NCBI RefSeq assembly: GCF_035762905.1
Contig: NZ_DASUCC010000157.1
Span: 1-64,000, forward strand
DNA from: DASYTH01 sp035762905
Lineage (GTDB): Bacteria; Actinomycetota; Actinomycetes; Mycobacteriales; Pseudonocardiaceae
Direction of reading: 5' to 3'
Length of the DNA stretch: 64,000 nucleotides
Position 1 is the first letter of the stretch, and the number at the start of each line of letters is the position of its first letter. Made by a program: the position numbers and the translations under genes. Shown here piece after piece: positions 53,064-61,616 of this stretch. The notes under the pieces are model-generated. The model was not told where the DNA came from. It did not search any database and saw nothing but the letters and a program-made list of their open reading frames with translations.

Positions 53064-53267
53064 TTATTCCTTGTGGATTTCCGTGGCGTCGGGGTAGGCC
53101 GTGCAGACGCAACCCCGGTTGAACTTCCCGGCGACCGTCGCGGTGCAGTAACGGGTCGCGATCCGATCGTGGAACGTCCAGGGATGGGGACATACCGCAC
53201 ACTCTGCGGCAACCTCACCGCTGGCGGCGTGGCCGGAGACGTCCGGGGTCACATCGGTTACCGGCAT
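53064..53267 (-). CDS. RGCVC family small Cys-rich protein
   Basis: 67 aa from ATG 53267, behind an excellent AAAGGAGGT site. Residues include Cys-Ala-Val-Cys-Pro-His-Pro-Trp-x-x-His-Asp (about 24-36), Arg-Tyr-Cys-Thr-Ala-Thr and the name-giving Arg-Gly-Cys-Val-Cys near 53-57. Five or six Cys and two His suggest metal binding. First gene of the operon with DUF6307, DUF5994 and the HPF-like gene. Confidence 0.82.
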   Translation of the reverse strand: MPVTDVTPDVSGHAASGEVAAECAVCPHPWTFHDRIATRYCTATVAGKFNRGCVCTAYPDATEIHKE

Positions 53268-53856
53268 GGCGGTCGACCTCCTTTCTGTCCTTTGTGTACT
53301 CAAAGCGTGCTGGCCGGCGCGACGGCGGTGCGGGACCATGGCAGCTCGACGGCCGCTGTGGCTGGGTGCGGAGCGATCGGAGCGGTGCGCTGGTGTCGAC
53401 GGACTGGCATGAGGCCGTTCCTGGATAGCCGGCGTGGCTGGCACCTCGAAACGGGAATGTCATCGTGTCCGGATACCTCACAGTCTACTCGCCATCCACG
53501 CGGTCAGCGCCCCGATGAAGTCATCAATCTCGACAGGTGACGGCAGCGGCCGGGTTTTCCTCCGAGGCGCAAGGCAGTTGGACGAACCGTGTAGAGTTCC
53601 GTATATCGAGCAGGCAGGGTCGCCCGGCCGTCTCAGGTCGGACCCGCCGGCAGCTTGCGTCTGGGCTGTTCGTCGACCGGTCTCACGAATCTCGCTCGTG
53701 AGCTCCGCCTGCCAGCGGGCGCCGGCTGTTTCCTTGTCATATCAACACGTTTCGACCGCACCGCACGGGAGATTCGCCATTACCCTTTCCCCTCCGCGCT
53801 CGCCTGCCGTCACCACCCCAAGTGCTCTCGCCGACGTCTACGGTCCCGGCGTCGCC
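53268..53856. other. Intergenic region between stress operon and ATP-grasp gene
   Basis: About 590 bases. An open frame runs through most of it into the ATP-grasp gene, but its translation lacks protein-like character until about 53760. The promoter of the minus-strand stress operon should lie in the left part; GTACACAAAGG precedes its ribosome site. Nothing else can be supported. Confidence 0.4.
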
Positions 53857-54981
53857 ATGTGCGCGCGGCCGGCGCTGGCGCCCACCGAGCCACCGGGCAG
53901 GCACCGCCACACCCGCGACGTGCTGTCCGCAAGGCCCATCGCGGTCGCCGCCGGTACACCGGTCATCTGCAGCGCGGGTGGCACCGACCCGACCCTGCTG
54001 GCGGTGCTGCGCAACGGCGGTTTGCCGGTCAGCACCGACCTGCGCGAGTTCCGCGACGAGGCGGAGTTCGCCGCGCGCGTGCGGGAGGCGATCGGTGACG
54101 GTCTGCTGATCTCGATGGAATACCCGCAGCCGACCACGCTGTGCCCGGACGACCACGCCGTCAAGAGTGCGCGGCTCGTGGGCCACCTGAACAACAAGGC
54201 CAGCATCAGCACCCTCGTCGATCCGCGCTTCCAAGCGCGCCGCAGGGTCGTACCGCGCAGGCAACTCGCCGAAGCGGCACCGGCGGACACGTCCTGGGTA
54301 CTCAAGGCCGCGACCGACGAGTCACACGGCGGCAGCCTCGACGTGTATCTGCACCGAGCGGGCGACCACATCACGCTGCCGGCCTTCACCGATGTGCTCG
54401 GCGAGTTCGTGGTCGAGGAATACCTGCGGATCCGGCGCAACTGGGGCATCCAGCTCTCCATCGGAGTCGATGCCCGAGCGCGACTTCTCGCCATCACCGA
54501 ACAACGCGTCGACGCCACCGGAATCTACGTCGGCGGAATCTTCGGGCTGGTCACCCCGCCGCCAACCGAGTTGCTCGCCGAGTGCGTCGCGATCGCCCAG
54601 CGCGCTGCCGACCTCGGTTACCGGGGCCTGTGCAGCCTTGACTGCGCCCAAAGCTGGGACGGCCAACTGGTCATGCTCGACCTGAACTTCCGGATCACCA
54701 GCGGAACCATCCCCTTGCTGGCACTGCAGTCGGTGCGACCCGACACCCTCGACCAGCCCGCCGAATCGACGAAACTGACCGTGCCCGCGCCGATCGCCGA
54801 ACTGCTCGCCGAACTGCGGCCGGCACTGTCGGCCGAAGGCCTGCTCGCCATCGCCGGCCACGACACCGTCCGCACCGACAACCCCGTCCGGCAGAGCACT
54901 CTTCAACTGCTGGTGTTCGGCGACGACCCCGACGAGGTAGCCATCCGCCGCGGCGCACTGGAAGCCCAGTTCGGCCACTGA
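53857..54981 (+). CDS. ATP-grasp domain protein
   Basis: About 374 aa from ATG 53857; the frame is open further upstream, so the start is uncertain. The ATP-grasp core is visible: Trp-Val-Leu-Lys-Ala-Ala-Thr-Asp-Glu-Ser-His-Gly-Gly (nucleotide-binding loop, about 148-160), Phe-Val-Val-Glu-Glu-Tyr-Leu (about 185-191) and the metal-binding end Leu-Asp-Leu-Asn-Phe-Arg-Ile-Thr-Ser-Gly (about 274-283). Enzymes of this fold join a carboxylate to an amine or thiol at the cost of ATP. The substrate is not evident. It could supply a small peptide or a modified amino acid; a link to the siderophore locus is speculative. Confidence 0.65.
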   Translation: MCARPALAPTEPPGRHRHTRDVLSARPIAVAAGTPVICSAGGTDPTLLAVLRNGGLPVSTDLREFRDEAEFAARVREAIGDGLLISMEYPQPTTLCPDDHAVKSARLVGHLNNKASISTLVDPRFQARRRVVPRRQLAEAAPADTSWVLKAATDESHGGSLDVYLHRAGDHITLPAFTDVLGEFVVEEYLRIRRNWGIQLSIGVDARARLLAITEQRVDATGIYVGGIFGLVTPPPTELLAECVAIAQRAADLGYRGLCSLDCAQSWDGQLVMLDLNFRITSGTIPLLALQSVRPDTLDQPAESTKLTVPAPIAELLAELRPALSAEGLLAIAGHDTVRTDNPVRQSTLQLLVFGDDPDEVAIRRGALEAQFGH

Positions 54982-55122
54982 CCGGACGGAAGCATCGCCG
55001 ACGCCGCCGGTCGACGAGCGCGTCCGCCGAACCCCCCGTTGTCGGGGCGCTCGGCGAACGCCGGGCCGGGCCGGTATGTCCTCCGGCAACGCTCAATCGC
55101 GGAGCACGCCCGGTCGTGTTGG

Positions 55123-56109
55123 TTAGTTGGATGCCGTCGGCGGCAGGCCACGGCGCAGGGCGGTGGTGAGGAACTGGATCGCCTGTGCGGTGGCGTCCTT
55201 GGCGGCGTTGCTGTCGGCCATGGCGTCGACCATCACGAAGTCGTGGATGGCGCCTGGGTAACGCTGCGCGGTGACGGCCACGCCCGCGGTACGCAGCTTG
55301 TCGGCATAGGCCTCGCCTTCGTCGCGCAGGACGTCGGCCTCGGCGGTGATGACCAGCGCCGGGGGTAGTCCGGTGAGCTGTTCGTTGGTCGCGCGCAGCG
55401 GGGAGGCGGTGATCTCGGCGCGCTGGGACTCGGTGCTGTACTGCTCCCAGAACCAGATCATCGCGTCGCGGCGCAGGTGGAAGCCCTCGGCGAACTGGTG
55501 GTAGGAGCCGGTGTCGAACGACGCGTCGGTGACCGGGTAGAAGAGCACCTGCGCGGCGAAGGTCGGGCCGGAGCGCTGCTTGACGAGCAGGGTGAGCGCA
55601 GCGGCGATGTTGCCGCCGACCGAGTCGCCGGCCACGGCCAGGTGCGCCGCGTCCAGACCGTGCTCCGCGCCGCTGTCAACTATCCACTTGGCGACGGTGT
55701 AGCACTCCTCGATGGCCGAGGGGTAGCGGGCCTCCGGGGAGCGCCGGTAGTCGGGGAACACCACCGCGGCACCCACACCGACGGCCAACTCGCGGATCAG
55801 CCTGTCGTGGGTGGTGGTGTCGCCGAACACCCAGCCGGCACCGTGGACGAACAGCACGACCGGAAGCGGGCCACTGGTGCCGACCGGCTTGACGATGCGG
55901 ACCGCGACGTCGCCGTTGGGTCCACCGGGGACGGTCAGGTCGGCGATCTCCGCCTCAGGCTTGCTGATCGTGCCCGACTGCACTTGGTGCAGGGCCGCGC
56001 GGCCCTGCTCGGCGCCGAGCTCGAACAGGTATGGCCGGGAGTTGTTGGCATCGGCGAAGGCCTGGGCGGCGGGCTCGAGAACGACGGTTCTGCTGAATTG
56101 CGATGACAC
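55123..56109 (-). CDS. Alpha/beta hydrolase of the hormone-sensitive-lipase family
   Basis: 328 aa from GTG 56109, with AAAGGA seven bases upstream; ATG 56235 lacks a site. The HSL oxyanion motif reads His-Gly-Ala-Gly-Trp (89-93), the nucleophile Ser163 lies in Gly-Asp-Ser-Val-Gly-Gly-Asn, the acid is in Glu-Ala-Asp-Val-Leu-Arg-Asp-Glu near 266, and the His in Ile-His-Asp-Phe near 297. No signal peptide. It would hydrolyse short esters or lactones in the cytoplasm. A role as the missing siderophore thioesterase cannot be excluded but its position, 12 kb away on the other strand, does not favour it. Confidence 0.88.
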   Translation of the reverse strand: MSSQFSRTVVLEPAAQAFADANNSRPYLFELGAEQGRAALHQVQSGTISKPEAEIADLTVPGGPNGDVAVRIVKPVGTSGPLPVVLFVHGAGWVFGDTTTHDRLIRELAVGVGAAVVFPDYRRSPEARYPSAIEECYTVAKWIVDSGAEHGLDAAHLAVAGDSVGGNIAAALTLLVKQRSGPTFAAQVLFYPVTDASFDTGSYHQFAEGFHLRRDAMIWFWEQYSTESQRAEITASPLRATNEQLTGLPPALVITAEADVLRDEGEAYADKLRTAGVAVTAQRYPGAIHDFVMVDAMADSNAAKDATAQAIQFLTTALRRGLPPTASN

Positions 56110-56670
56110 GGTGGTTCCTTTCGTTGCGGCCGTTCGAAGGCCGGGTGGCGATGGTTCTCGGTGAACCGATCGCGGTGCCGGATCACGGCGGCGTCGAGCG
56201 CCCTTCGGCGACCATGGGGGTATCTCGGCCGGCAAGGGGTGACGGCTGCGCCGTGGGGATCGGCGGTGGTGACGGGGTTTGCGAGGAGTCGCAGCAGCGA
56301 TGAGACGCGGCGGGTGAACGGCGGTTTCTCACCGATCCGAGCGAAGGCGCCGGCTGGTGATCACGACCCCAGCCACGTCCAACCTGGCGGTGAGGGGCTA
56401 GCTGCGCCGGTAGACCAGACCGCCGTCGGCGGTAATGGGGTGAACGTACGGGCTCGGCACCATGCCGGTGCTCCTGTCCGTGGCCGCCCTGCGGCCGGTG
56501 GATTCGCCGAGAACGGCGCCGACTTGATTGCCAGCACACGAAATACTCTCGGTACGACCGACACTACACCCCGGGTCTTCCACCCGTGTCACCGGTCGGT
56601 GCGTCCTCATGCGACGGTCTGCTGCCTGCCACGGGGTGTGGGCGCGGGCGGACGGGGTATCTCCTCCGCC
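56110..56670. other. Intergenic region upstream of the carboxylate-amine ligase
   Basis: About 560 bases without a supportable gene. The sequence GGGTAT at 56655-56660, ten bases before the next ATG, resembles the -10 element of SigB/SigF-type stress promoters; a matching GTTT element is not clear, so the promoter call stays tentative. Confidence 0.35.
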
Positions 56671-57810
56671 ATGGTGGTGGAGGAGATCGGGGCCGGCCGG
56701 ACCGTGGGCGTGGAGGAGGAGTTTCTGCTCGTCGATCCGGTTTCCGGTCAACCGGTCGATGGGGCGGACGAGGTGTTGGTGCGGGCGGCGGGTCTGCCAG
56801 GACCGGCGCCGGACGCGGCGGTGCATGCCGAGTTGCTTGGCACCCAGGTCGAGGCGGCGACCGGTGTCTGCGTGGACCTGGCCGAGCTGGAGCGGCAGGT
56901 GGAGCAGGGGCGTCGTCGCCTGGCCGCGGCGGCTGAGGCGGGCGGGTTGTGGCTGGTCGCCAGCGGCACCCCGGTGCTGGCCGGCGCACCGGTGCCACCC
57001 AGTCCCGGCGAGCGGTTCGGGTGGATCGCCACCAGGTATGCCGGGGTGGTCGCCGACTACCACTCGTGCGGGTGTCACGTGCACGTCGGCGTGCCGGATC
57101 GGGACACCGCCGTCGGGGTGCTCAACCACCTCGCGCCGTGGCTGCCCACGTTGCTGGCGCTGTCGGCGAACTCGCCGTTCGACCGCGGAGCCGACACCGG
57201 ATACGCGAGTTGGCGGATGGTGACCCAGTCGCGGTTTCCCGGGTCGGGTCTGGCGCCGTGGTTCGGCTCCGCGGCCGCCTACGACGACCAGGTCGATGCG
57301 CTGGTGGACTGCGGGGTGCTGGCCGACCGGCACCAGTCGTTCTGGCTGGCCCGGCTCTCGCCGCGGCTGCCGACGGTGGAGCTGCGGGTGGCCGACACCG
57401 CCGCCACCGTGGCCGGCGCGGTGTTGCAGGCCGCACTGTCCCGGGCCCTGGTGCGCACCGCGCTCGCCGAGCTCGCCGCCGGCCGGGAGGCGGCCCCAGT
57501 CGACGGGCAGCTGGCCGCGGCGGCGGTGTGGTCGGCGGCCCGGTACGGCCTGCGCGGCCCGGCCGTACACCTGCCGACCGGGCGTCCGGTCGCGGCCGCC
57601 CGGCTGCTGGCCGAGCTTGTCGACCTGGTGTCCCCCGCGCTTGCCGAGGCCGGCGATCTCGCCGTGGTCCGCGCGGAACTCGCGGTCGTGTCCGCCGAGG
57701 GCACCGGCGCCGACCACCAACGCCGCGCCGCGGCCGGCGGACCGCTGGCCGTAGTGCGCCTGCTCGCCGAACGCACCCTACGGAACCCGGCTCCGATCGG
57801 AGAATCATGA
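56671..57810 (+). CDS. YbdK-type carboxylate-amine ligase (glutamate-cysteine ligase GCS2 family)
   Basis: 379 aa. The N-terminal Val-Gly-Val-Glu-Glu-Glu-Phe-Leu-Leu-Val-Asp motif (about 12-22) is the family hallmark, with the Cys-Gly-Cys-His-Val-His-Val-Gly segment (about 131-138), Ser-Ala-Asn-Ser-Pro-Phe near 168 and Thr-Val-Glu-Leu-Arg-Val-Ala-Asp near 237. Such enzymes ligate an amino acid to an amine with ATP; some make gamma-glutamylcysteine. The stop overlaps the next start (ATGA), so the iron enzyme that follows is made with it, suggesting that the product of one is the substrate of the other. Confidence 0.88.
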   Translation: MVVEEIGAGRTVGVEEEFLLVDPVSGQPVDGADEVLVRAAGLPGPAPDAAVHAELLGTQVEAATGVCVDLAELERQVEQGRRRLAAAAEAGGLWLVASGTPVLAGAPVPPSPGERFGWIATRYAGVVADYHSCGCHVHVGVPDRDTAVGVLNHLAPWLPTLLALSANSPFDRGADTGYASWRMVTQSRFPGSGLAPWFGSAAAYDDQVDALVDCGVLADRHQSFWLARLSPRLPTVELRVADTAATVAGAVLQAALSRALVRTALAELAAGREAAPVDGQLAAAAVWSAARYGLRGPAVHLPTGRPVAAARLLAELVDLVSPALAEAGDLAVVRAELAVVSAEGTGADHQRRAAAGGPLAVVRLLAERTLRNPAPIGES

Positions 57811-58934
57811 CCGCACAACTTGCCCTGCACACCGTGCCCGGCCTGCCGCGCCCCCGGGGCGAACTGTCCGCCGCGGTCATCGCGGCGCTGCGCCGCGAGC
57901 CACCGCCCGGCCCGCTGCCGGTCGAGGCGGCCGGCCGCGCCGATCCCTACGGTGAGGACCTGACGCTGGCGTTGCAGGTCTGCTACGAGCTGCACTACCG
58001 CGGCTTCCGATCGGTCCACCCGGACTGGGAATGGCAGCCGGATCTGTTGCGGCTGCGAGCCGCGCTCGAGCACACCTTCCTGGCCGCCCTACGCTCCGAT
58101 GTGGACAGTGGGGACGACGTGGCGGCCGCGTTGGATCCGCTGCTGGTCGAGCCGATCCCGGGCGACGGGGTGTCACACCGGTTGCGGGACAACGGCACGG
58201 CGAACCAGATGCGGGAATACTTCGTGCATCGCTCGATCTACCACCTCAAGGAGGCCGACCCGCACGCCTGGGTGATCCCGCGGTTGTCCGGACAGGCCAA
58301 GGCATCCCTGGTCGCCGTCGAGTTCGACGAGTTCGGCGCCGGCCGGGCCGAACGGGTGCACGCCCAACTCTTCGCCGACCTGCTACAGGCCGCCGGCCTG
58401 CACCCCGGCTACCTGCACTACCTCGACATCGTGCCGGCCCCGGCCATCGCCGCGGTGAACCTGATGTCGCTGTTCGGCCTGCATCGCGGGCTGCGCGGGG
58501 CACTGGTCGGGCATTTCACCGCCGCCGAGATCACCACCGCGCCCAGCGCCGCACGGATGGCCCAGGCACTGCACCGGCTGGGCGCGGCGCAGCCGTGCGT
58601 GCGGTTCTACACCGAACACATCGAAGCCGACGCCGTGCACGAGCAGGTGATGCGCCGCGACGTGCTCGGCGACCTGCTCGACCGGGAGCCCGAACTGGCC
58701 GCCGACGTCGTATTCGGCGTGCGAGCCACCGACCTGCTCGAGCAGCGACTGGCCGATCACCTGCTCTCCGCCTGGGACGCCGGCGAAACCTCGCTCCGTC
58801 AGCCGCTGTCCCGGCATGGCGACCAATTGTTCCTCCGACCGAGGGACACCCGTTCGACGGACGTCCGTGAACGCGAGGACACCACCCATGGCCTGGGGTT
58901 TGCCGTGGACGGCACCGGGCACTCCTCCCGCTAG
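57807..58934 (+). CDS. Iron-containing redox enzyme, heme-oxygenase-like fold
   Basis: 375 aa, ATG 57807 overlapping the previous stop. An all-helical protein with likely iron ligands in Tyr-Glu-Leu-His-Tyr-Arg-Gly (about 60-66), the helix Tyr-Leu-His-Tyr-Leu-Asp near 207, and Glu-His-Ile-Glu-Ala-Asp-Ala-Val-His-Glu (about 270-279). This is the layout of heme-oxygenase-like di-iron oxidases. The last 40 residues are a polar tail that may not be part of the fold. Relatives act on amino-acid or fatty-acid derivatives; the substrate here is unknown but likely tied to the coupled ligase. Confidence 0.8.
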   Translation: MTAQLALHTVPGLPRPRGELSAAVIAALRREPPPGPLPVEAAGRADPYGEDLTLALQVCYELHYRGFRSVHPDWEWQPDLLRLRAALEHTFLAALRSDVDSGDDVAAALDPLLVEPIPGDGVSHRLRDNGTANQMREYFVHRSIYHLKEADPHAWVIPRLSGQAKASLVAVEFDEFGAGRAERVHAQLFADLLQAAGLHPGYLHYLDIVPAPAIAAVNLMSLFGLHRGLRGALVGHFTAAEITTAPSAARMAQALHRLGAAQPCVRFYTEHIEADAVHEQVMRRDVLGDLLDREPELAADVVFGVRATDLLEQRLADHLLSAWDAGETSLRQPLSRHGDQLFLRPRDTRSTDVREREDTTHGLGFAVDGTGHSSR

Positions 58935-58944
58935 GAGGATCGAT

Positions 58945-59118
58945 ATGAGCACAGAGGACAAGTTCGACGCCAAGGCCGACGAGGTCAAGGGCAAGATCAA
59001 GCAGACCACCGGCCGGGTCACCGGCGACGAGGAGTTGGAGTCCGAGGGCACGGTGGAGAAGATGAAGGGCAATCTCAAGCAGGCCGTCGAGAAGGTCAAG
59101 GACGTCTTCAAGGACTGA
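58945..59118 (+). CDS. CsbD family stress protein
   Basis: 57 aa, ATG 58945 behind a perfect AGGAGGA. The family pattern is clear: Lys-Ala-Asp-Glu-Val-Lys-Gly-Lys-Ile-Lys, Gly-Arg-Val-Thr-Gly-Asp-Glu-Glu-Leu-Glu, Glu-Gly-x-Val-Glu-Lys-x-Lys-Gly, and a closing amphipathic Lys-rich helix. CsbD-like proteins are small, helical and strongly induced in general stress; activity is unknown. It ends at a strong hairpin. Confidence 0.95.
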   Translation: MSTEDKFDAKADEVKGKIKQTTGRVTGDEELESEGTVEKMKGNLKQAVEKVKDVFKD

Positions 59119-59128
59119 GCACGTGAGC

Positions 59129-59164
59129 CGAAGGGGCCGGGCGATTCCTCGCCCGGCCCCTTCG
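59129..59164. terminator. 15-bp perfect hairpin terminator
   Basis: Bases 59129-59143 and 59150-59164 are exact reverse complements around a six-base loop. It lies between convergent csbD-like and catalase genes and can serve both. Confidence 0.88.
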
Positions 59165-59187
59165 CCGTACCACCGGCGCCCACCGGG

Positions 59188-61440
59188 TCAGGACACGGTT
59201 GTGGGGAAGCGTTCCCAGACGCGGTGGGTGCCGAGGAGTTCGATGACGTGGTTGAGCACCTCGGTGGGATCGTCGCCGACGATGACACCGGGATCGCCGG
59301 TGGTGGCGCCGGCGGCCTCGAGTGCCGCCTTGGCGCTGCCCCATCCGCCGATCGCCTTCGCGTGGCGGAAGCATTCTTCGACCATCGTGACCACCCGGGG
59401 GTCGACAGGGGACGGCTTGCCGGTGCCGTTTCTGCTGGCAGGCGCGTCCCGGGCGGGTGGTGGGCTGGCCGCGAGGAGCAGTGCGTCGAACTCGACCGAT
59501 CGGGCGGTGAGGAAGGTCCGCTGGGCGTGCAGGCCGTCGTCGAGGCTTCCGCCGTGCGCGGCGATGATCAGCGGCACCATGCCGGCGGCGGTGATGGCCC
59601 CGGTGAGCCCGCGCAAGCCGTTGAGGTGGTCGGAATCGACGACGATTCCGATGGTGCGCCCGTCCGGGGGCCAGGTCCGGCCGAGTTGGGACAGCGCGGG
59701 GCTGGCCGTGACCTGGTGGGCGGGTTGGTTCGGTTCGGGTGCGGGCAGTCCGAGTCCCGCGGCGACCTGCGCGCACAGCTCACCGTCCACATTGGCCAGG
59801 ACCTGCAGCTCGCGTTCCTTGATGGCTTGTTCGTAGCATTTGCCGAGTTCGAAGGTGAACGCGCGCACGACGTGCTCCCGCTCCACCGGCGTGAGGCTGC
59901 GCCAGAACAGCCGCGGCTGGCTGAGATGATCCGCGAAGCTCGCCGGGGACCGCCGGAGCTTGGTCGACCTGGCCACGGCCTGCGGCACCTCGATGTAGGC
60001 GGTGCCCTCGCCTGCCATGAACGGGCACCCGCCGTCGAGGGTGTTGGGCTTGTAGGGCGCGACGCCCGCGTGCACCGCGTCCTGGTGGAAGCCGTCGCGG
60101 AACATGTCGTTGACCGGAGCGTGCGGGCGGTTGATCGGGATCTGGGCGAAGTTCGGGCCGCCGAGCCGGGTCAGCTGGGTGTCCAGGTAGGAGAACAGTC
60201 GCGCGGCCAGCAGTGGGTCGTCGGTGATGTCGATGCCCGGCACCAGGTGTCCGGGGTGGAAGGCCACCTGCTCGGTCTCGGCGAAGAAGTTCGTGGGGTT
60301 GCGGTTGAGCGTCATCATCCCGATCGGTTGCACGGGCGCGAGTTCCTCCGGCACGATCTTGGTCGGGTCGAGCAGGTCGATGCCTTCGAAGGTCTGCTTC
60401 GGGGTGTCCGGGAACACCTGGATGCCCAGCTCCCACTGGGGAAACGCGCCGGACTCGATCGCGTCGGCGAGGTCGCGGCGGTGGAAGTCCGGGTCGACGC
60501 CGTTGATCAGTTGCGCCTCCTCCCACACCAGGGAGTGCACGCCGGCCCGCGGCTTCCAGTGGAACTTGACCAGCGCGGTCTCCCCCTCGGCGTTGACCAA
60601 CCGGAAGGTGTGAATGCCGAAGCCCTCCATCATCCGGTAGGAACGCGGGATCGCCCGGTCGGACATCTGCCACATCACGTGGTGGGTGGCCTCGGTGTGC
60701 AGGGACACGAAATCCCAGAACGTGTCGTGCGCGCTCTGCGCCTGCGGAATCTCCCGGTCCGGATGCGGTTTGGCCGCGTGGATGATGTCCGGAAACTTGA
60801 TCCCGTCCTGGATGAAGAACACCGGAATGTTGTTGCCCACCAGGTCGAAGGTGCCCTGGCCGGTGTAGAACTTCGTGGCGAAACCCCGCGTGTCCCGGAC
60901 CGCGTCGGCCGACCCACGCGACCCCACCACCGTGGAGAACCGGACGAACACCGGTGTCTGCGTGCCCTTGCCGAACAGCTCCGCCTTGCAGACCTTCGCC
61001 GCCGTGCCGTAGCCGACGAAGACACCATGGGCGGCGGCGCCGCGTGCGTGGACCACCCGCTCCGGGATCCGCTCATGGTCGAAATGCGTGATCTTCTCGC
61101 GCAGGTGGTGATCCTGCAGCAGCGTCGGACCCCGCTCACCCGCCTTGAGGGAATGATCGGTGTCGTAGAGCCGTGCTCCCTGCCCCGTGGTCAGGTACTC
61201 GCCCCGCTGTCCGACCGCATCCGCCGGGGCCTCGGTTTCCGCCCCGGTCGGTGTCCTGGCCGCCGGACTCGCCTGGTCTGCTTTGCGCGGCAACGGTTCG
61301 CGCGGCTCATCGGGTGGGCTCACCGGCGGCGGTTCGCTCGCCGGCGCCCCGGGAATCGCCGGCGGAAGCAGCGCGGTGACCTTTGCCACGGCCTTGTCCA
61401 ACGCATCCATGACGATCTTCGCCGGCTTGTACGGATCCAC
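59188..61440 (-). CDS. katE: Large-subunit catalase (HPII, KatE type)
   Basis: 750 aa, GTG 61440 with GGAG nine bases upstream. Haem catalase that splits hydrogen peroxide. Distal His in Val-Val-His-Ala-Arg-Gly near 131, Asn in Val-Gly-Asn-Asn-Ile-Pro-Val-Phe-Phe near 200, and the proximal haem Tyr in Arg-Leu-Phe-Ser-Tyr-Leu-Asp near 416. The first 75 residues are a Pro/Ala-rich extension, and the last 150 form the flavodoxin-like C-terminal domain that distinguishes large clade 2 catalases (Ile-Gly-Ile-Val-Val-Asp-Ser-Asp near 600). Fits the surrounding oxidative-stress genes. Confidence 0.96.
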   Translation of the reverse strand: MDPYKPAKIVMDALDKAVAKVTALLPPAIPGAPASEPPPVSPPDEPREPLPRKADQASPAARTPTGAETEAPADAVGQRGEYLTTGQGARLYDTDHSLKAGERGPTLLQDHHLREKITHFDHERIPERVVHARGAAAHGVFVGYGTAAKVCKAELFGKGTQTPVFVRFSTVVGSRGSADAVRDTRGFATKFYTGQGTFDLVGNNIPVFFIQDGIKFPDIIHAAKPHPDREIPQAQSAHDTFWDFVSLHTEATHHVMWQMSDRAIPRSYRMMEGFGIHTFRLVNAEGETALVKFHWKPRAGVHSLVWEEAQLINGVDPDFHRRDLADAIESGAFPQWELGIQVFPDTPKQTFEGIDLLDPTKIVPEELAPVQPIGMMTLNRNPTNFFAETEQVAFHPGHLVPGIDITDDPLLAARLFSYLDTQLTRLGGPNFAQIPINRPHAPVNDMFRDGFHQDAVHAGVAPYKPNTLDGGCPFMAGEGTAYIEVPQAVARSTKLRRSPASFADHLSQPRLFWRSLTPVEREHVVRAFTFELGKCYEQAIKERELQVLANVDGELCAQVAAGLGLPAPEPNQPAHQVTASPALSQLGRTWPPDGRTIGIVVDSDHLNGLRGLTGAITAAGMVPLIIAAHGGSLDDGLHAQRTFLTARSVEFDALLLAASPPPARDAPASRNGTGKPSPVDPRVVTMVEECFRHAKAIGGWGSAKAALEAAGATTGDPGVIVGDDPTEVLNHVIELLGTHRVWERFPTTVS

Positions 61441-61616
61441 GTGAACACTCCACTCGTCGGTATGGTCCTCAGATTCCGGGGACGTACCCTCGGCACCGCG
61501 GCTTCACGCATGGCATCACACGAACAGCGGCACGGTGTTTGGACGTGCGCCGGGTGGTCTATCCCCTGCTACGGCCCTTGTCGGGCCGGCAGTACGAGGA
61601 TGAGGAGAACCCCGGA

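Noticed and set aside
55123..56109. The HSL-type hydrolase as the missing siderophore thioesterase
   Set aside because: It lacks a type II thioesterase motif layout, has no iron box, and sits among stress genes.
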